A stretch of 64,000 bases of DNA, from positions 1 through 64,000 of the forward strand of contig CATWVA010000001.1 of the NCBI GenBank assembly GCA_958354105.1, given 5' to 3'. The notes under the pieces are model-generated. The model was not told the origin of the DNA. It worked only from the letters and a program-made list of their open reading frames with translations, and ran no database searches. The stretch's first letter is position 1, and each line of letters begins with the position of its first letter. The position numbers and the translations under genes are program-made. Of this stretch, positions 16,501-24,251 are shown one piece after another. This DNA comes from an uncultured Collinsella sp. (GTDB lineage Bacteria > Actinomycetota > Coriobacteriia > Coriobacteriales > Coriobacteriaceae).

Positions 16501-17214
16501 TTGAAGAAGCTCGTCATCAGGGCTAGTAATCCAAGCTTTGATTTCATCGTCGCTCATGCCCAAAGTATCTTTAAGAAGCCCGCGAAAAGATTTGTTATAC
16601 CTGTAGGTTTTACGATTATCGACCCATGATTTGCCCGTTAAACGCTCGAATTCATCGCGAAACTCTTGAGTCTTGCCAATTTCGTCAATGTACTCCTCAA
16701 GCTGAGCGAGCTTAGGTTTAATGCCGTAAAAACCTCGGGCCTCGTAAAACACACGCTCAAATCCATAAAGAACAGCAACGGATGACTTATCACCCTTCCA
16801 TGAGCCCGCCTTGCTGTCGATATTAAAGAGAAGAGTCTGCGTAGGAATGGAACAGGCGCGCTCCATTGAAGCAAACACCATGGGATCGGCAATCTTGCCG
16901 TCAAAATAGGAAATAGCGCGCTTGCCATCAACGTTGAGGTTCCCAAGCAAATAGCTCGCAATTTTAAGGAAATGCGATTTACCGGATCCGTAGAAACCGC
17001 TGACCCACACGCCCATCTTATTGGTCGGTGAATCTAAAGAAGCGCTATAAGCATTGAAAAGAGTAGCAAAATGCCCCTGCAGCTCACGTGTCACCACGTA
17101 CTCGCTAAGCTCTTGCCTGATTGACTCGTCTTTCTTATCGTCAACGACAACAACCCCGTTAATGGAACGGTTGATATCTTTCGAAAAGAGATTACGGACA
17201 ATTGTTTTATCCAT
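13537..17214 (-). CDS. brxC: BrxC, large P-loop ATPase of BREX
   Basis: This 1225-aa protein is of the size and layout of BrxC/PglY, the large ATPase essential in BREX. Walker A is GFYGSGKSH (about 73-81) after a conserved N-terminus MDKTIVRNLFSKDINRSING. An acidic Walker B-like strand lies at LVFMVDEVGQFI (about 265-276). Long helical and coiled-coil segments fill the C-terminal half, and a Pro/Lys/Arg-rich linker lies near residue 1180. Shine-Dalgarno AAGGAG precedes the ATG. The first ~1 kb of the gene (about 16240-17214) is AT-richer than the rest, suggesting recombination within the operon. Confidence 0.94.
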   Translation of the reverse strand: MDKTIVRNLFSKDINRSINGVVVVDDKKDESIRQELSEYVVTRELQGHFATLFNAYSASLDSPTNKMGVWVSGFYGSGKSHFLKIASYLLGNLNVDGKRAISYFDGKIADPMVFASMERACSIPTQTLLFNIDSKAGSWKGDKSSVAVLYGFERVFYEARGFYGIKPKLAQLEEYIDEIGKTQEFRDEFERLTGKSWVDNRKTYRYNKSFRGLLKDTLGMSDDEIKAWITSPDDELLQPDEFAQKVKEYVDAQAAANGGDFRLVFMVDEVGQFIANDNGSDRLLSLQTVVEELGSVCGGRVWVMVSSQEDIYNLGLPGGIDTGKFSKILGRFDTRLSLSSSSVDEVIQRRVLEKTAPAADMLAQVYEQDAAVLKNNFTFEGGSRSDLAGYANSKDFVASYPFVGYQFKLLPDVMTEVRKHGVKAKHMSTGERSMLSAFQESAQTIQLEQTGALVPFWRFFDTISKDLEHGIIQVVDRAIRAAEDAKGLEPYDVRVLKLLYLIRYIGYVKATVENISILMIDGLDVDKRVLKDRVKESLARLERENYVARQGDTYSFLTDEEQEITQEIARTPIDNAQVIESIKKRLFDSIYNARKLNRGANDFPFDRYVDGSIHGGSMGGMELYVATMASDLGRADDTELALASSGKAVVALSDEADYWETLVNAAKIRKYAKTRNLQELRPSTRQIVESKMREAAHSEKEADALLTEAVLHARCAVNGRMVEVRAAKPAQVFEQVLAQLCDVVFEKADYIGAPVTSDSDIRSTLAGNVQTGLDGMDAGNTRALKEVEDFLKVQHQRHLDTTMGDIQRQYQQRPFGWREVDIANVVAQLVGEQRAQVLFGGQTVQANDSRMVALLRKDADKAQVRLRVRMSDRLLRATGELMRDLFDLKTVPSNEDKLVAELKEHLEGLRETCLAMARDYYTGIKPAYPYPGEAECEKMRSEVADVLKDQNEAEAFLTTFTKHEDRLFDAKEDYDRVAEFFDSNQRATFDHAKEFLSRTEGIEYASDDIPGAVENVAKVCEILKDPKPYSRIKDLQPLMAPVEEYIKKLLGMRRNEFLHRIENDLQDLQKQAESQDGFVKQAKDAIADAGTKYESFKNRTHGVQSLNELNALAANWESWTITAANKIYDAVDAARERMENERRSTEVTSTGEVVKKITNKGTATPSHGSVPVPVPKPQRKVKTVRRADLAKPSRLTTAEDVDRYVDDLRARLMQALASNDEIRIN

Positions 17215-17270
17215 TTTAAGCTCCTTAAATTTGGAGAACGACAGCCAACAACGCAGGGGTCGAGGTCGAC

Positions 17271-17963
17271 TTATGAGATATCGATCACGCGGTAATAGTT
17301 CTCTGCTGCAAGCCTGTTAAACAAGGTGACAGACGAGCCATTAAAGCTACCGGGATAAGCCGCGATAACCGGCACATCATGGAAGTCAGACTGCATAGAA
17401 TCAAACAGGTTGTGAACTCGCAAAAAGGGATAGACTTCGCCAACCCCTACAAGCAAAATCACATCGCCCGACTCGCGAGGTTGAGTCAAATCCAAAATCA
17501 GGTCGGAGACAGCATCCGGCTGGCAATAATCCACCACATCATCGAACACAGTTTCTAATCCAAAATCACCTTCTTGCTCTTGCATAGGCTCAAGGACATC
17601 AAGATCTTTAAGGATTGCCAGCACGGCGTCGTAGAGGTTCACGACCTTGAGCGTGCACGGAAGCTTGTCGGCCTCGGCATCGCGTGAAAGGGCGTCAAAT
17701 AATGCACGCGCCTCAAACTCCAGCGCGGGGTCATAACAAAAGGTGTGGAAGCCGATCTCATTGCCTATGCCCCTGTTGGCCAAAAAGTCCTCGCTGCACA
17801 GGCACTCGCGCAGGAGTTGAGCGCGGCGCTCAAATTCCTGGCGGGCTCGCTCGGAGCGGGCATGCGCCGCCACGACGCTCTGGCGGGAATGGATGCCGAT
17901 ATTGGTGGTGATGTCCGTCGCCGGGGTGATTGCGGGGTCGACGGCGCTGTTGGCGGGAACCAC
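17271..17963 (-). CDS. brxB: BrxB (DUF1788)
   Basis: This 230-aa member of the DUF1788 family is the second gene of type 1 BREX; its molecular role is not settled. Family features seen are the N-terminal charged helix, LKVVNLYDAVLAILKDLDVLE and the C-terminal block VILLVGVGEVYPFLRVHNLF with PVIAAYPGSFNGSSVTLFN. The GTG start at 17963 follows the brxA stop by one base, and the Shine-Dalgarno GGGAGGTGA lies over the end of brxA, so the two genes are translationally coupled. Confidence 0.92.
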   Translation of the reverse strand: MVPANSAVDPAITPATDITTNIGIHSRQSVVAAHARSERARQEFERRAQLLRECLCSEDFLANRGIGNEIGFHTFCYDPALEFEARALFDALSRDAEADKLPCTLKVVNLYDAVLAILKDLDVLEPMQEQEGDFGLETVFDDVVDYCQPDAVSDLILDLTQPRESGDVILLVGVGEVYPFLRVHNLFDSMQSDFHDVPVIAAYPGSFNGSSVTLFNRLAAENYYRVIDIS

Positions 17964-17964
17964 G

Positions 17965-18615
17965 CTACATCACCTCCCTACCGGTAAGGGCCGCGATAAG
18001 CGGCTGCTCACCCAGCTGAACCAAGGCTCGCTCGACATCGGAATCGAGGAAGAGTGGTGACAGGCGCTCAGACTCCGGGCCCATACCCTCGCCGATAAGG
18101 CCGGCATGGCGGAGCGTCTGGCGAATCGAGCCCTTAATGCGCTTGACCGTGGCCTCGGTCCAGCGGGCCGCGTCCGGATACTCCGTGGTAAAGCGCGTCA
18201 TAAAGGCGTTGAGGTCAGCCGCCGTGAAGGCATAGTCGAAGTTTTGCAGGCGCTCCCCCACCTCGACGAGCACGAACTCGCGCACGATATCGTAGCGGCA
18301 GATCATGCTGTAAAAGATGGCCTGGTCCGCCTGCGTGGGAGTACCGGATGCCATGAGGCCGGTTAGGGATAACGCAGCCTCGACGGCGGTTTTGGGGTCG
18401 ATGCCGCGCGCGGCGCATGCGGCGTCCGTGGGCACCATGGCGTCGAGGCGGCGAAGGCACACGGTTGCGCGGTTGGCGACCATGCGCTCCGTGGGATATT
18501 GAAAGAGGTTTTCGCTCTTTACGCGTACAATGACCTGCTCGTCGCTTACGCCCTGCGTACGCAGGCCAGCGACGATGCGCATCTCATGCGGGAGGAATTG
18601 CTCGCGGGTGAGCAC
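17965..18615 (-). CDS. brxA: BrxA (DUF1819), first gene of the BREX operon
   Basis: This 216-aa BrxA is a small helical DNA-binding protein of the DUF1819 family that begins type 1 BREX operons. LPHEMRIVAGL followed by VKSENLFQYPTERMVANRA near the N-terminus matches the family, which shows that the coding start is close to 18615. In this frame the only usable start is a GTG (18615-18613) whose first G is the last base of a run of ten G, and an in-frame TAA lies 8 codons upstream. A much better initiation site (GGAG, 8 nt, then GTG at 18649) is in another frame and would read into brxA only with a nine-G tract. The gene may therefore be poorly translated in the length present here. Confidence 0.88.
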   Translation of the reverse strand: MLTREQFLPHEMRIVAGLRTQGVSDEQVIVRVKSENLFQYPTERMVANRATVCLRRLDAMVPTDAACAARGIDPKTAVEAALSLTGLMASGTPTQADQAIFYSMICRYDIVREFVLVEVGERLQNFDYAFTAADLNAFMTRFTTEYPDAARWTEATVKRIKGSIRQTLRHAGLIGEGMGPESERLSPLFLDSDVERALVQLGEQPLIAALTGREVM

Positions 18616-18624
18616 CCCCCCCCC
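18615..18624 (-). promoter_or_regulatory. Ten-G homopolymer at the brxA start (possible phase-variation tract)
   Basis: On the coding strand, ten G run directly into the brxA GTG codon. Upstream GTG codons at 18649 (with GGAG 8 nt before it) and at about 18655 open frames that would join brxA with nine or twelve G, and with eight or eleven G, respectively. Slippage in such tracts is a known phase-variation mechanism, including a G tract in pglX of the Streptomyces Pgl system. That it acts here is inference, and an assembly error in tract length is possible. Confidence 0.55.
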
Positions 18625-18685
18625 GAACGCTTTTTGCGGTTACATCCACAGTGCACGCTCCAAGGGTGTCAGAGGCTGTCACGAA

Positions 18686-18770
18686 TGCGCCGCGGCCCGG
18701 CAGGCAGGCGCGGCGCACATGACAATAATCATACCTGTTGGTAAAAAAGTTACCACGCCCAGAGTGTCAA
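18686..18770 (-). promoter_or_regulatory. BREX operon promoter, palindrome and leader hairpin
   Basis: Reading leftwards, TTGACA (18770-18765) is followed 17 bp later by a weak TTTTTA -10 box. A perfect 6-bp-arm palindrome TGGTAA-N5-TTACCA (18739-18755) overlaps that -10 region and could be an operator. The leader then has a strong GC hairpin (TGCGCCGCG at 18686-18694 with CGCGGCGCA at 18709-18717) before the brxA ribosome site. The rest of 18625-19075 contains no gene. Confidence 0.45.
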
Positions 18771-19075
18771 ATGTTGAGCAACAAAATTAAATCCGGTTAA
18801 CGGTTATTTTCGCAGCTCAGAAGCTTTGACGAGGTTGCCCCAAATCACACTTGCCAGACAACCGCGCTTGTGAATCTGTCCCCGCCCTCCGCTACACTCA
18901 ACATAGAATGAAGGCCGAGGCGGATCGTATGTGAGCCTCGAGGCAACCCTCCCCCATGTAACCATCCTGTAAATCATAGCGGCGCACTCGAGTTTTACCG
19001 TGATGCGGTCGCACCCGGCGCTGCACTGTGCTAAAGTATCCCGAACGTTCAAACGACTACGAGGGGAACTAGAAG

Positions 19076-20200
19076 ATGGCACGTGTGCACAACTTCTCAG
19101 CTGGCCCGGCCGCACTGCCTACAAGCGTGCTCGCCGAGATCGCCGACGAGATGATGGACTACCGCAGTTGCGGCATGTCCGTGCTCGAGATGAGCCATCG
19201 ATCTAGCATGTACCAGCAGATCATCGACGACGCCGAGGCAACCCTGCGCCGCCTGCTGAGCATCCCCGATAACTACCGTGTTCTGTTTTTGCAGGGCGGC
19301 GCCACGCTGCAGTTTGCGGGCATCCCGATGAACCTCATGCGCCGCGGCCGCGCCGGCTACGTCGTGACCGGCAACTTCGCCAACAAGGCGTACAAGGAAG
19401 CCGCCAAGTACGGCGAGGCCGTGCTGCTCGCGAGCTCCGAGGACGCCAATTTCGACCGCATTCCCGCCATGGCCGACATCAACGCGCGCATTGCCGCCGA
19501 GGCCGCGGGCGGCGGGCTCGACTACGTCTACATCTGCCAGAACAACACCATCTTTGGCACCATGTACCACGAGCTGCCTAACTTCGGCGACGTACCGCTG
19601 GTCGCCGATGTCTCGAGCTGCTTTTTGTCGCAGCCGCTCGACGTCGAGCGCTACGGACTCATCTACGCCGGCGCTCAGAAAAACGCCGGCGCCGCGGGCG
19701 TCACCGTGGTTATCGTGCGCGACGACCTGATCGCCGACGGTCCAGCCTTTGCGCAGACGCCGCAGTACATGGACCTTAAGACCCAGGCCGCCAAGGGCTC
19801 CATGCTCAACACGCCCAACACCTTTGGTATCTACGTGTGCGGCAAGGTGTTCCGTTGGGTTGAGCAGACCGGTGGACTTGCCGCCATGGCCGAACGCAAC
19901 TGGGCCAAGGCCAACCTGCTCTATAACCTGCTCGAGCACAGCGTGCTGTTCCATGGCACCACACAGGCCGACAGCCGCTCCATCGCCAACGTCACCTTCC
20001 GTACCGGCGATGCCGACCTCGACGCCGCCTTTGTCGCAGGCGCGGCCGAGCACCAGATTCAAAACGTCAAGGGCCATCGCCTGGTGGGCGGCATGCGCGC
20101 CAGCGTCTACAACGCCGTAACCATGGAAGACGTGCGGGCACTGGCCTCGTACATGAAAGACTTCGAAGCGCAGCATAGTTTGAGCCCGCGATCTAACTAG
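19076..20200 (+). CDS. serC: Phosphoserine aminotransferase SerC
   Basis: SerC is a PLP enzyme converting 3-phosphohydroxypyruvate and glutamate to phosphoserine and 2-oxoglutarate in serine biosynthesis; the family also acts in pyridoxine synthesis in some bacteria. The 374-aa protein starts RVHNFSAGPAALP, the family hallmark. It contains the phosphate-binding FLQGGATLQFAGIPMNL and the PLP-lysine in IYAGAQKNAGAAGV (lysine near residue 202), and ends with the GGMRASVYNA motif that binds the substrate phosphate. Shine-Dalgarno GAGGGGA precedes the ATG. It is followed 72 bp later by serA, forming the first two steps of the pathway as one unit. Confidence 0.97.
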   Translation: MARVHNFSAGPAALPTSVLAEIADEMMDYRSCGMSVLEMSHRSSMYQQIIDDAEATLRRLLSIPDNYRVLFLQGGATLQFAGIPMNLMRRGRAGYVVTGNFANKAYKEAAKYGEAVLLASSEDANFDRIPAMADINARIAAEAAGGGLDYVYICQNNTIFGTMYHELPNFGDVPLVADVSSCFLSQPLDVERYGLIYAGAQKNAGAAGVTVVIVRDDLIADGPAFAQTPQYMDLKTQAAKGSMLNTPNTFGIYVCGKVFRWVEQTGGLAAMAERNWAKANLLYNLLEHSVLFHGTTQADSRSIANVTFRTGDADLDAAFVAGAAEHQIQNVKGHRLVGGMRASVYNAVTMEDVRALASYMKDFEAQHSLSPRSN

Positions 20201-20272
20201 CCCGCAACGCGCGGGCCGACCAGCCACTTCAAACCACCCTGCTTAGATCAAAACCTGCTAAGGAGTTTTTCC

Positions 20273-21436
20273 ATGCGTAAGATTAAGACCATCGACGACA
20301 TCACTAAAGACGGCAAAGTCGAGTTTGGCGAGGGCTACGAGTTTGTAAGCACCGCCGAGGAGGCCGACGCCATCCTGATGCGCTCGACCGACCTGCACGG
20401 CTACGAGCTGCCCGAGGGCATTCGCGCCATCGCCCGCTGCGGCGCCGGCGTCAACAACATTCCCGTCGAGGAGTACGCCAAGAAGGGCGTCGTTGTCTTT
20501 AACTCCCCCGGCGCCAACAGCAACGCCGTCAAGGAGCTCGTCCTGGGCATGCTGGTGCTTTCGAGCCGCGGCGTGGTGCAGTCGATGAACTGGGTGCGCG
20601 ACAACGCCGACGACCCCGATATCCAAGTCGACGCCGAGAAGGCCAAGAAGGCCTTTGTGGGTCGCGAGCTCAAGGGCAAGCGCATTGGCGTCATCGGCCT
20701 GGGCAACGTGGGCTCCAAGGTCGCCAACGCCTGTGTCGATCTGGGCATGGACGTCTACGGCTACGACCCGTTCATTTCCGTCGAGCACGCGTGGGTGCTG
20801 AGCCGCGAGGTGCAGCGCGTGGGCACGCTCGAGGATCTGTGCCGCGGCTGCGACTACCTCACCGTGCACGTGCCCAGCAAGGCCGACACCATCGGTATGA
20901 TCAGCACCGAGCAGATTAACCTGCTAGCGCCCGACGCCGTGCTCATCAACTACGCGCGCGAGACCATCATTGACGAAGACGCCGTCGACGCCGCCCTGCG
21001 CGAGGGCAAGCTCAGCTGGTTTAGCTGCGACTTTGCCACGCCCAAGACCGTCAAGATGCCCAATACGTTTATCACCACGCATTCGGGCGCCGGCACCGGC
21101 GAGGCCGAGGCCAACTGCGCCGACATGGCCATCAGCGAGCTCAAGGATTACCTGGAAAACGGCAACATCGCGCACAGCGTCAACTACCCCGCCTGCAGCA
21201 TGGGCAAGGCGCGCGCCGCAAGCCGTATTGCCTGCCTGCATGCCAACGTGCCCAACATGATCGGCCAGATCACGGCCATTCTCGCCAAGGACAACGCCAA
21301 TGTGCAGCGCATGACCAACGAGTCCGCTGGCGAGAACGCCTACACCATGTTCGACACCGATGAGCACCTGGACGGCAGCACGATCGAGGCGCTCAAGCAG
21401 ATTCCGTCGATGTATCGCGTGCGCGTGATTAAATAG
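20273..21436 (+). CDS. serA: D-3-phosphoglycerate dehydrogenase SerA
   Basis: SerA oxidises 3-phosphoglycerate with NAD+ in the first committed step of serine synthesis. The 387-aa protein has the NAD-binding motif GKRIGVIGLGNVGSKVAN (about 137-154) and substrate-side residues in ARCGAGVNNIP. The catalytic region reads INYARETIIDEDA, with NYAR in place of the usual NxAR, and a histidine lies in ITTHSGAGTGEAEANCADMA. A short C-terminal ACT-like domain (LHANVPNMIGQITAILAKDNANV) probably gives serine feedback. Shine-Dalgarno AAGGAG lies before the ATG. Its pairing with serC supports the assignment over other D-2-hydroxyacid dehydrogenases. Confidence 0.95.
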   Translation: MRKIKTIDDITKDGKVEFGEGYEFVSTAEEADAILMRSTDLHGYELPEGIRAIARCGAGVNNIPVEEYAKKGVVVFNSPGANSNAVKELVLGMLVLSSRGVVQSMNWVRDNADDPDIQVDAEKAKKAFVGRELKGKRIGVIGLGNVGSKVANACVDLGMDVYGYDPFISVEHAWVLSREVQRVGTLEDLCRGCDYLTVHVPSKADTIGMISTEQINLLAPDAVLINYARETIIDEDAVDAALREGKLSWFSCDFATPKTVKMPNTFITTHSGAGTGEAEANCADMAISELKDYLENGNIAHSVNYPACSMGKARAASRIACLHANVPNMIGQITAILAKDNANVQRMTNESAGENAYTMFDTDEHLDGSTIEALKQIPSMYRVRVIK

Positions 21437-21475
21437 CGCCGGTGCCAAGCCTGCCAGACAGACCACGAAGCCCAT

Positions 21476-21514
21476 TCGCCCCCCCCGTATTCACGAAACG
21501 GGGGGGCGATTTTG
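21476..21514 (+). terminator. Terminator of serC-serA
   Basis: TCGCCCCCCCCGT (21476-21488) pairs with ACGGGGGGGCGA (21498-21509) and is followed by TTTT. The following ~270 bp up to 21786 are AT-rich and hold no gene I can see. Confidence 0.85.
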
Positions 21515-21786
21515 TTGCTCCGGACGACTTTAAAATGATACCCAGAACAAGTTTTTTCAGATAATCGATAGTGAGGCTCCAGTCGCTAAGCACACCCGCT
21601 TTGATAAACAGCTTTATCAGGGACTTTAGTAGGTAAAAATCGGTCTCTATGTGCCGAATGTAAGTTGACTGTCTATTTTCCGAAACAACTTATTCTAGAT
21701 AGCATTTTTAGGGTCCCTCCAAGGCAAAATTGAAGCCTTTTTGCGACCAGAACTCTAGCTCGCGCTACCGTTTACCCACCGCGCGA

Positions 21787-22836
21787 CTACATTCCCGCCC
21801 AATCGATAAAAATCTCCTCACGAAGCCGCCGTTCGAGCTCCTGCTGTCGCGGCGTCTTGTCTTTCAGCGGCACATCGAGATAGGACATGATGAGCTCCAT
21901 CACCACGCGGAAGGCATCGAAGTCGGCCAGCTGACCATAGGTCATCAGAACGACGGGATATCCCATGGCTTGCAAGGCCGTCGTTCGATCGGAGTCCGAA
22001 ATCTTGGATTCAATGGATCCGTGAATGGCTTTACCCTGGCATTCAACCAGACACTCTCGGCTGCCGTCCTTATTTGCCAGCAGGATATCGGCATAGCGCC
22101 TATCAAGCCCCGAAATCAGACGGGCGCTGCGCGTCATACGAATCTCAACGTTATTGGTAAGGCGCAGCCCTTCGCCGCCGCGCAACCTCGTAAGACCAAA
22201 CAGCATCGAAGCCTGGACCTCGAGCGGCGATGCTGCCACCCCCGTAATGCATTTCGCGGCTCGTATGAACGATTTAGCGCCGCGGAGCCCCCGGACCTTA
22301 TCGACGAACTCTGTAAGCTCAGAGAGCTCGATCAAGGGAGGTCGTTTCCACAAGTCCGTTGGATTCCCCGAGACATCCTTTACGTTTTCCCAGCCCGACC
22401 GTGCGTCACTCCATCGGCTCCCATATGCCTGCTCAAGTGCCGACTTTACCTGAGGCGCAATCTTGCACACGGCAAAGGTGCCGCACATCTCATACATGCA
22501 CATGATTAGACGCTCGTTTGAGACCGAGGAAGCCAGGGTCAGCAGGGTAAAGAGTGGGGACGCAACATCGAAGCCAAACTCCGTCTGCCGCACGGAATCA
22601 AACGGCCTCTCCCCGTTCCAAACATGCCTGACAATGCGATCGCCCTTACGTCCGCAGCTGCCCTGCGCCAACACGTGTAACGGGGTGCCCAGGAAATGCG
22701 TGACGAGCGGATGCTCACATAGGTGCTCCCTGCGCGGATCGTCCGCAGAATCGGGCAGGTCCGGCATTATTGCCAAAACCTGTGGAGGTATCCGGTAATA
22801 CCTAAAGGCTGATATGTCGCACAGCATGTCGTCCAT
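21787..22836 (-). CDS. DUF559-like / endonuclease-fold protein of unknown function
   Basis: This protein of about 349 aa starts at the ATG at 22836; the longer frame overlaps the divergent peptidase gene and is low-complexity. The C-terminal third reads RYADILLANKDGSRECLVECQGKAIHGS, then DRTTALQAMGYPVVLMTYGQLADFDAF. A strand-acid-strand-E-x-Q-G-K pattern followed by an R-x-x-x-L-x-x-x-G helix resembles DUF559/Vsr-type endonuclease folds. The preceding AASPLEVQASMLFGLTRLRGG matches RSPLETAFVMMLTMPKSMGG in the protein at 31289-32497, so the two are distant paralogues. Its role is unknown; the family seems common in Coriobacteria. A palindrome ACGTAC-N3-GTACGT (22843-22857) directly upstream may be its operator. 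Confidence 0.55.
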   Translation of the reverse strand: MDDMLCDISAFRYYRIPPQVLAIMPDLPDSADDPRREHLCEHPLVTHFLGTPLHVLAQGSCGRKGDRIVRHVWNGERPFDSVRQTEFGFDVASPLFTLLTLASSVSNERLIMCMYEMCGTFAVCKIAPQVKSALEQAYGSRWSDARSGWENVKDVSGNPTDLWKRPPLIELSELTEFVDKVRGLRGAKSFIRAAKCITGVAASPLEVQASMLFGLTRLRGGEGLRLTNNVEIRMTRSARLISGLDRRYADILLANKDGSRECLVECQGKAIHGSIESKISDSDRTTALQAMGYPVVLMTYGQLADFDAFRVVMELIMSYLDVPLKDKTPRQQELERRLREEIFIDWAGM

Positions 22837-22990
22837 GAAGAGTACGTACCCAGTACGTCGTTTGTGAGCCCGCCCAGACGACAAACGCGATGGCTCGGCC
22901 TGCGAACGGTAAATACTGCTACTTGCACGTCGTGAATCTCTCGGGAGGCTTACAATCGGTTTGGAAAGCAAACTGATTGTGAGGTTGCAT

Positions 22991-24211
22991 ATGGTTGATG
23001 AGGACTTTGCCTGGCGGCTTGCGCAGGACCTTGTAAAGATTGACAGCTCAGACCCCGGCGCATATGAGGGCGAGATTGAGCACTTCATTAAGAGGCTCAT
23101 TGAGCAGCAGCTAGCGCAGCTTGATAGTCCTGCGCTCGATGCTGTGCGGATTGAGGAGCTCGAAGTGCTCCCCGGGCGCCGCAACCTTATGATTACCGTG
23201 CCGGACGCGAGCGACGAGGCGCGGCTCGTCTACATCTGCCACATGGATACCGTCACCCTGGGAGATGGCTGGGACGCAGACATACCGCCGCTCGGGGCGA
23301 CCGTGCGGGACGACAAGCTCTATGGCCGCGGCGCCTGCGACATGAAGGGCGGTCTGGCCTGCGCCATTGCCGCACTTATTCACACGTTTGAGCGTATTGC
23401 GGCGAAGGGCGCACTTCCCCACCGCGGCTTTTCGCTCATTTGCTCGGTTGACGAGGAGGACTTTATGCGCGGCTCCGAGGCGGCCATCGACGCCGACTGG
23501 GTCGGCTCGCGCGAATGGGTGCTGGATACCGAGCCCACCGACGGACAGATTCAGGTGGCGCACAAGGGGCGCACGTGGTTCGAGATCGACATGGCCGGCG
23601 TCACAGCGCATGCGAGCCAGCCGTGGAAGGGCGCCGACGCCGTCGCCGCCATGGCCGAGGTCGTCTGTGCGCTGCGCCGTGCGTTCGCGGCGCTGCCCGT
23701 ACATGATGACCTGGGGCCTTCGACCGTCACATTTGGACAGATCGAGGGCGGCTATCGCCCCTATGTCGTGCCCGACCACGCCAAGGTCTGGGTCGACATG
23801 CGCCTGACCCCGCCGACCGATACGGCCGCCGCAATCAATATGGTCGAGCATGCCATCGCCGTCGCCGAAGCCGCCGTTCCCGGTTGCCATGGCAGCTACA
23901 CCGTGACGGGCGACCGCCCCGCCATCGAGCGCGACCCGAACTCTCCCCTTCTAGCAGCGCTCAAGCGTGCCGCCGATGACGTGACGGACGCGGACACGAC
24001 CGTCGGCTTCTTTACCGGCTACACCGACACCGCCGTCATTGCCGGCAAGACAGGTAACCGCAATTGCATGAGCTACGGTCCCGGGTCGCTCGCGCTCGCG
24101 CACAAGCCCAACGAATATGTGCCCCACGCCGACATCGTTCGTTGTCAGCAGGTGCTAATCGCGCTCGCCGATAACGTGCTCTGGGACGCGAGCGGCCAAG
24201 TTGGGGCATAA
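22991..24211 (+). CDS. M20-family metallopeptidase / deacylase
   Basis: This 406-aa di-zinc hydrolase belongs to the ArgE/DapE/CPG2 group, removing a residue or acyl group from small peptides or amino acids. The metal-binding motifs are VYICHMDTVT (His and Asp) and YGRGACDMKGG, followed by the catalytic glutamates in SVDEEDFMRGS. The dimerisation domain starts at VAHKGRTWFEIDMAGVTAHAS. The late histidine ligand is in LAHKPNEYVPHADI. The substrate cannot be named. The start at 22991 was chosen because the first ten residues of the longer frame lie in a palindromic stretch (22953-22979). It is followed by the DUF1015-like gene after 40 bp. Confidence 0.85.
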   Translation: MVDEDFAWRLAQDLVKIDSSDPGAYEGEIEHFIKRLIEQQLAQLDSPALDAVRIEELEVLPGRRNLMITVPDASDEARLVYICHMDTVTLGDGWDADIPPLGATVRDDKLYGRGACDMKGGLACAIAALIHTFERIAAKGALPHRGFSLICSVDEEDFMRGSEAAIDADWVGSREWVLDTEPTDGQIQVAHKGRTWFEIDMAGVTAHASQPWKGADAVAAMAEVVCALRRAFAALPVHDDLGPSTVTFGQIEGGYRPYVVPDHAKVWVDMRLTPPTDTAAAINMVEHAIAVAEAAVPGCHGSYTVTGDRPAIERDPNSPLLAALKRAADDVTDADTTVGFFTGYTDTAVIAGKTGNRNCMSYGPGSLALAHKPNEYVPHADIVRCQQVLIALADNVLWDASGQVGA

Positions 24212-24251
24212 TAAGCCGCGAACAAACCGACTCGTGCGTTAGGACCGCCCC

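Noticed and set aside
18804..19115. 103-codon frame between brxA and serC
   Set aside because: It overlaps the serC start and its promoter region, has no convincing ribosome site and no family features.
19097..20227. Long reverse frame opposite serC
   Set aside because: Antisense shadow; serC is certain from its motifs.
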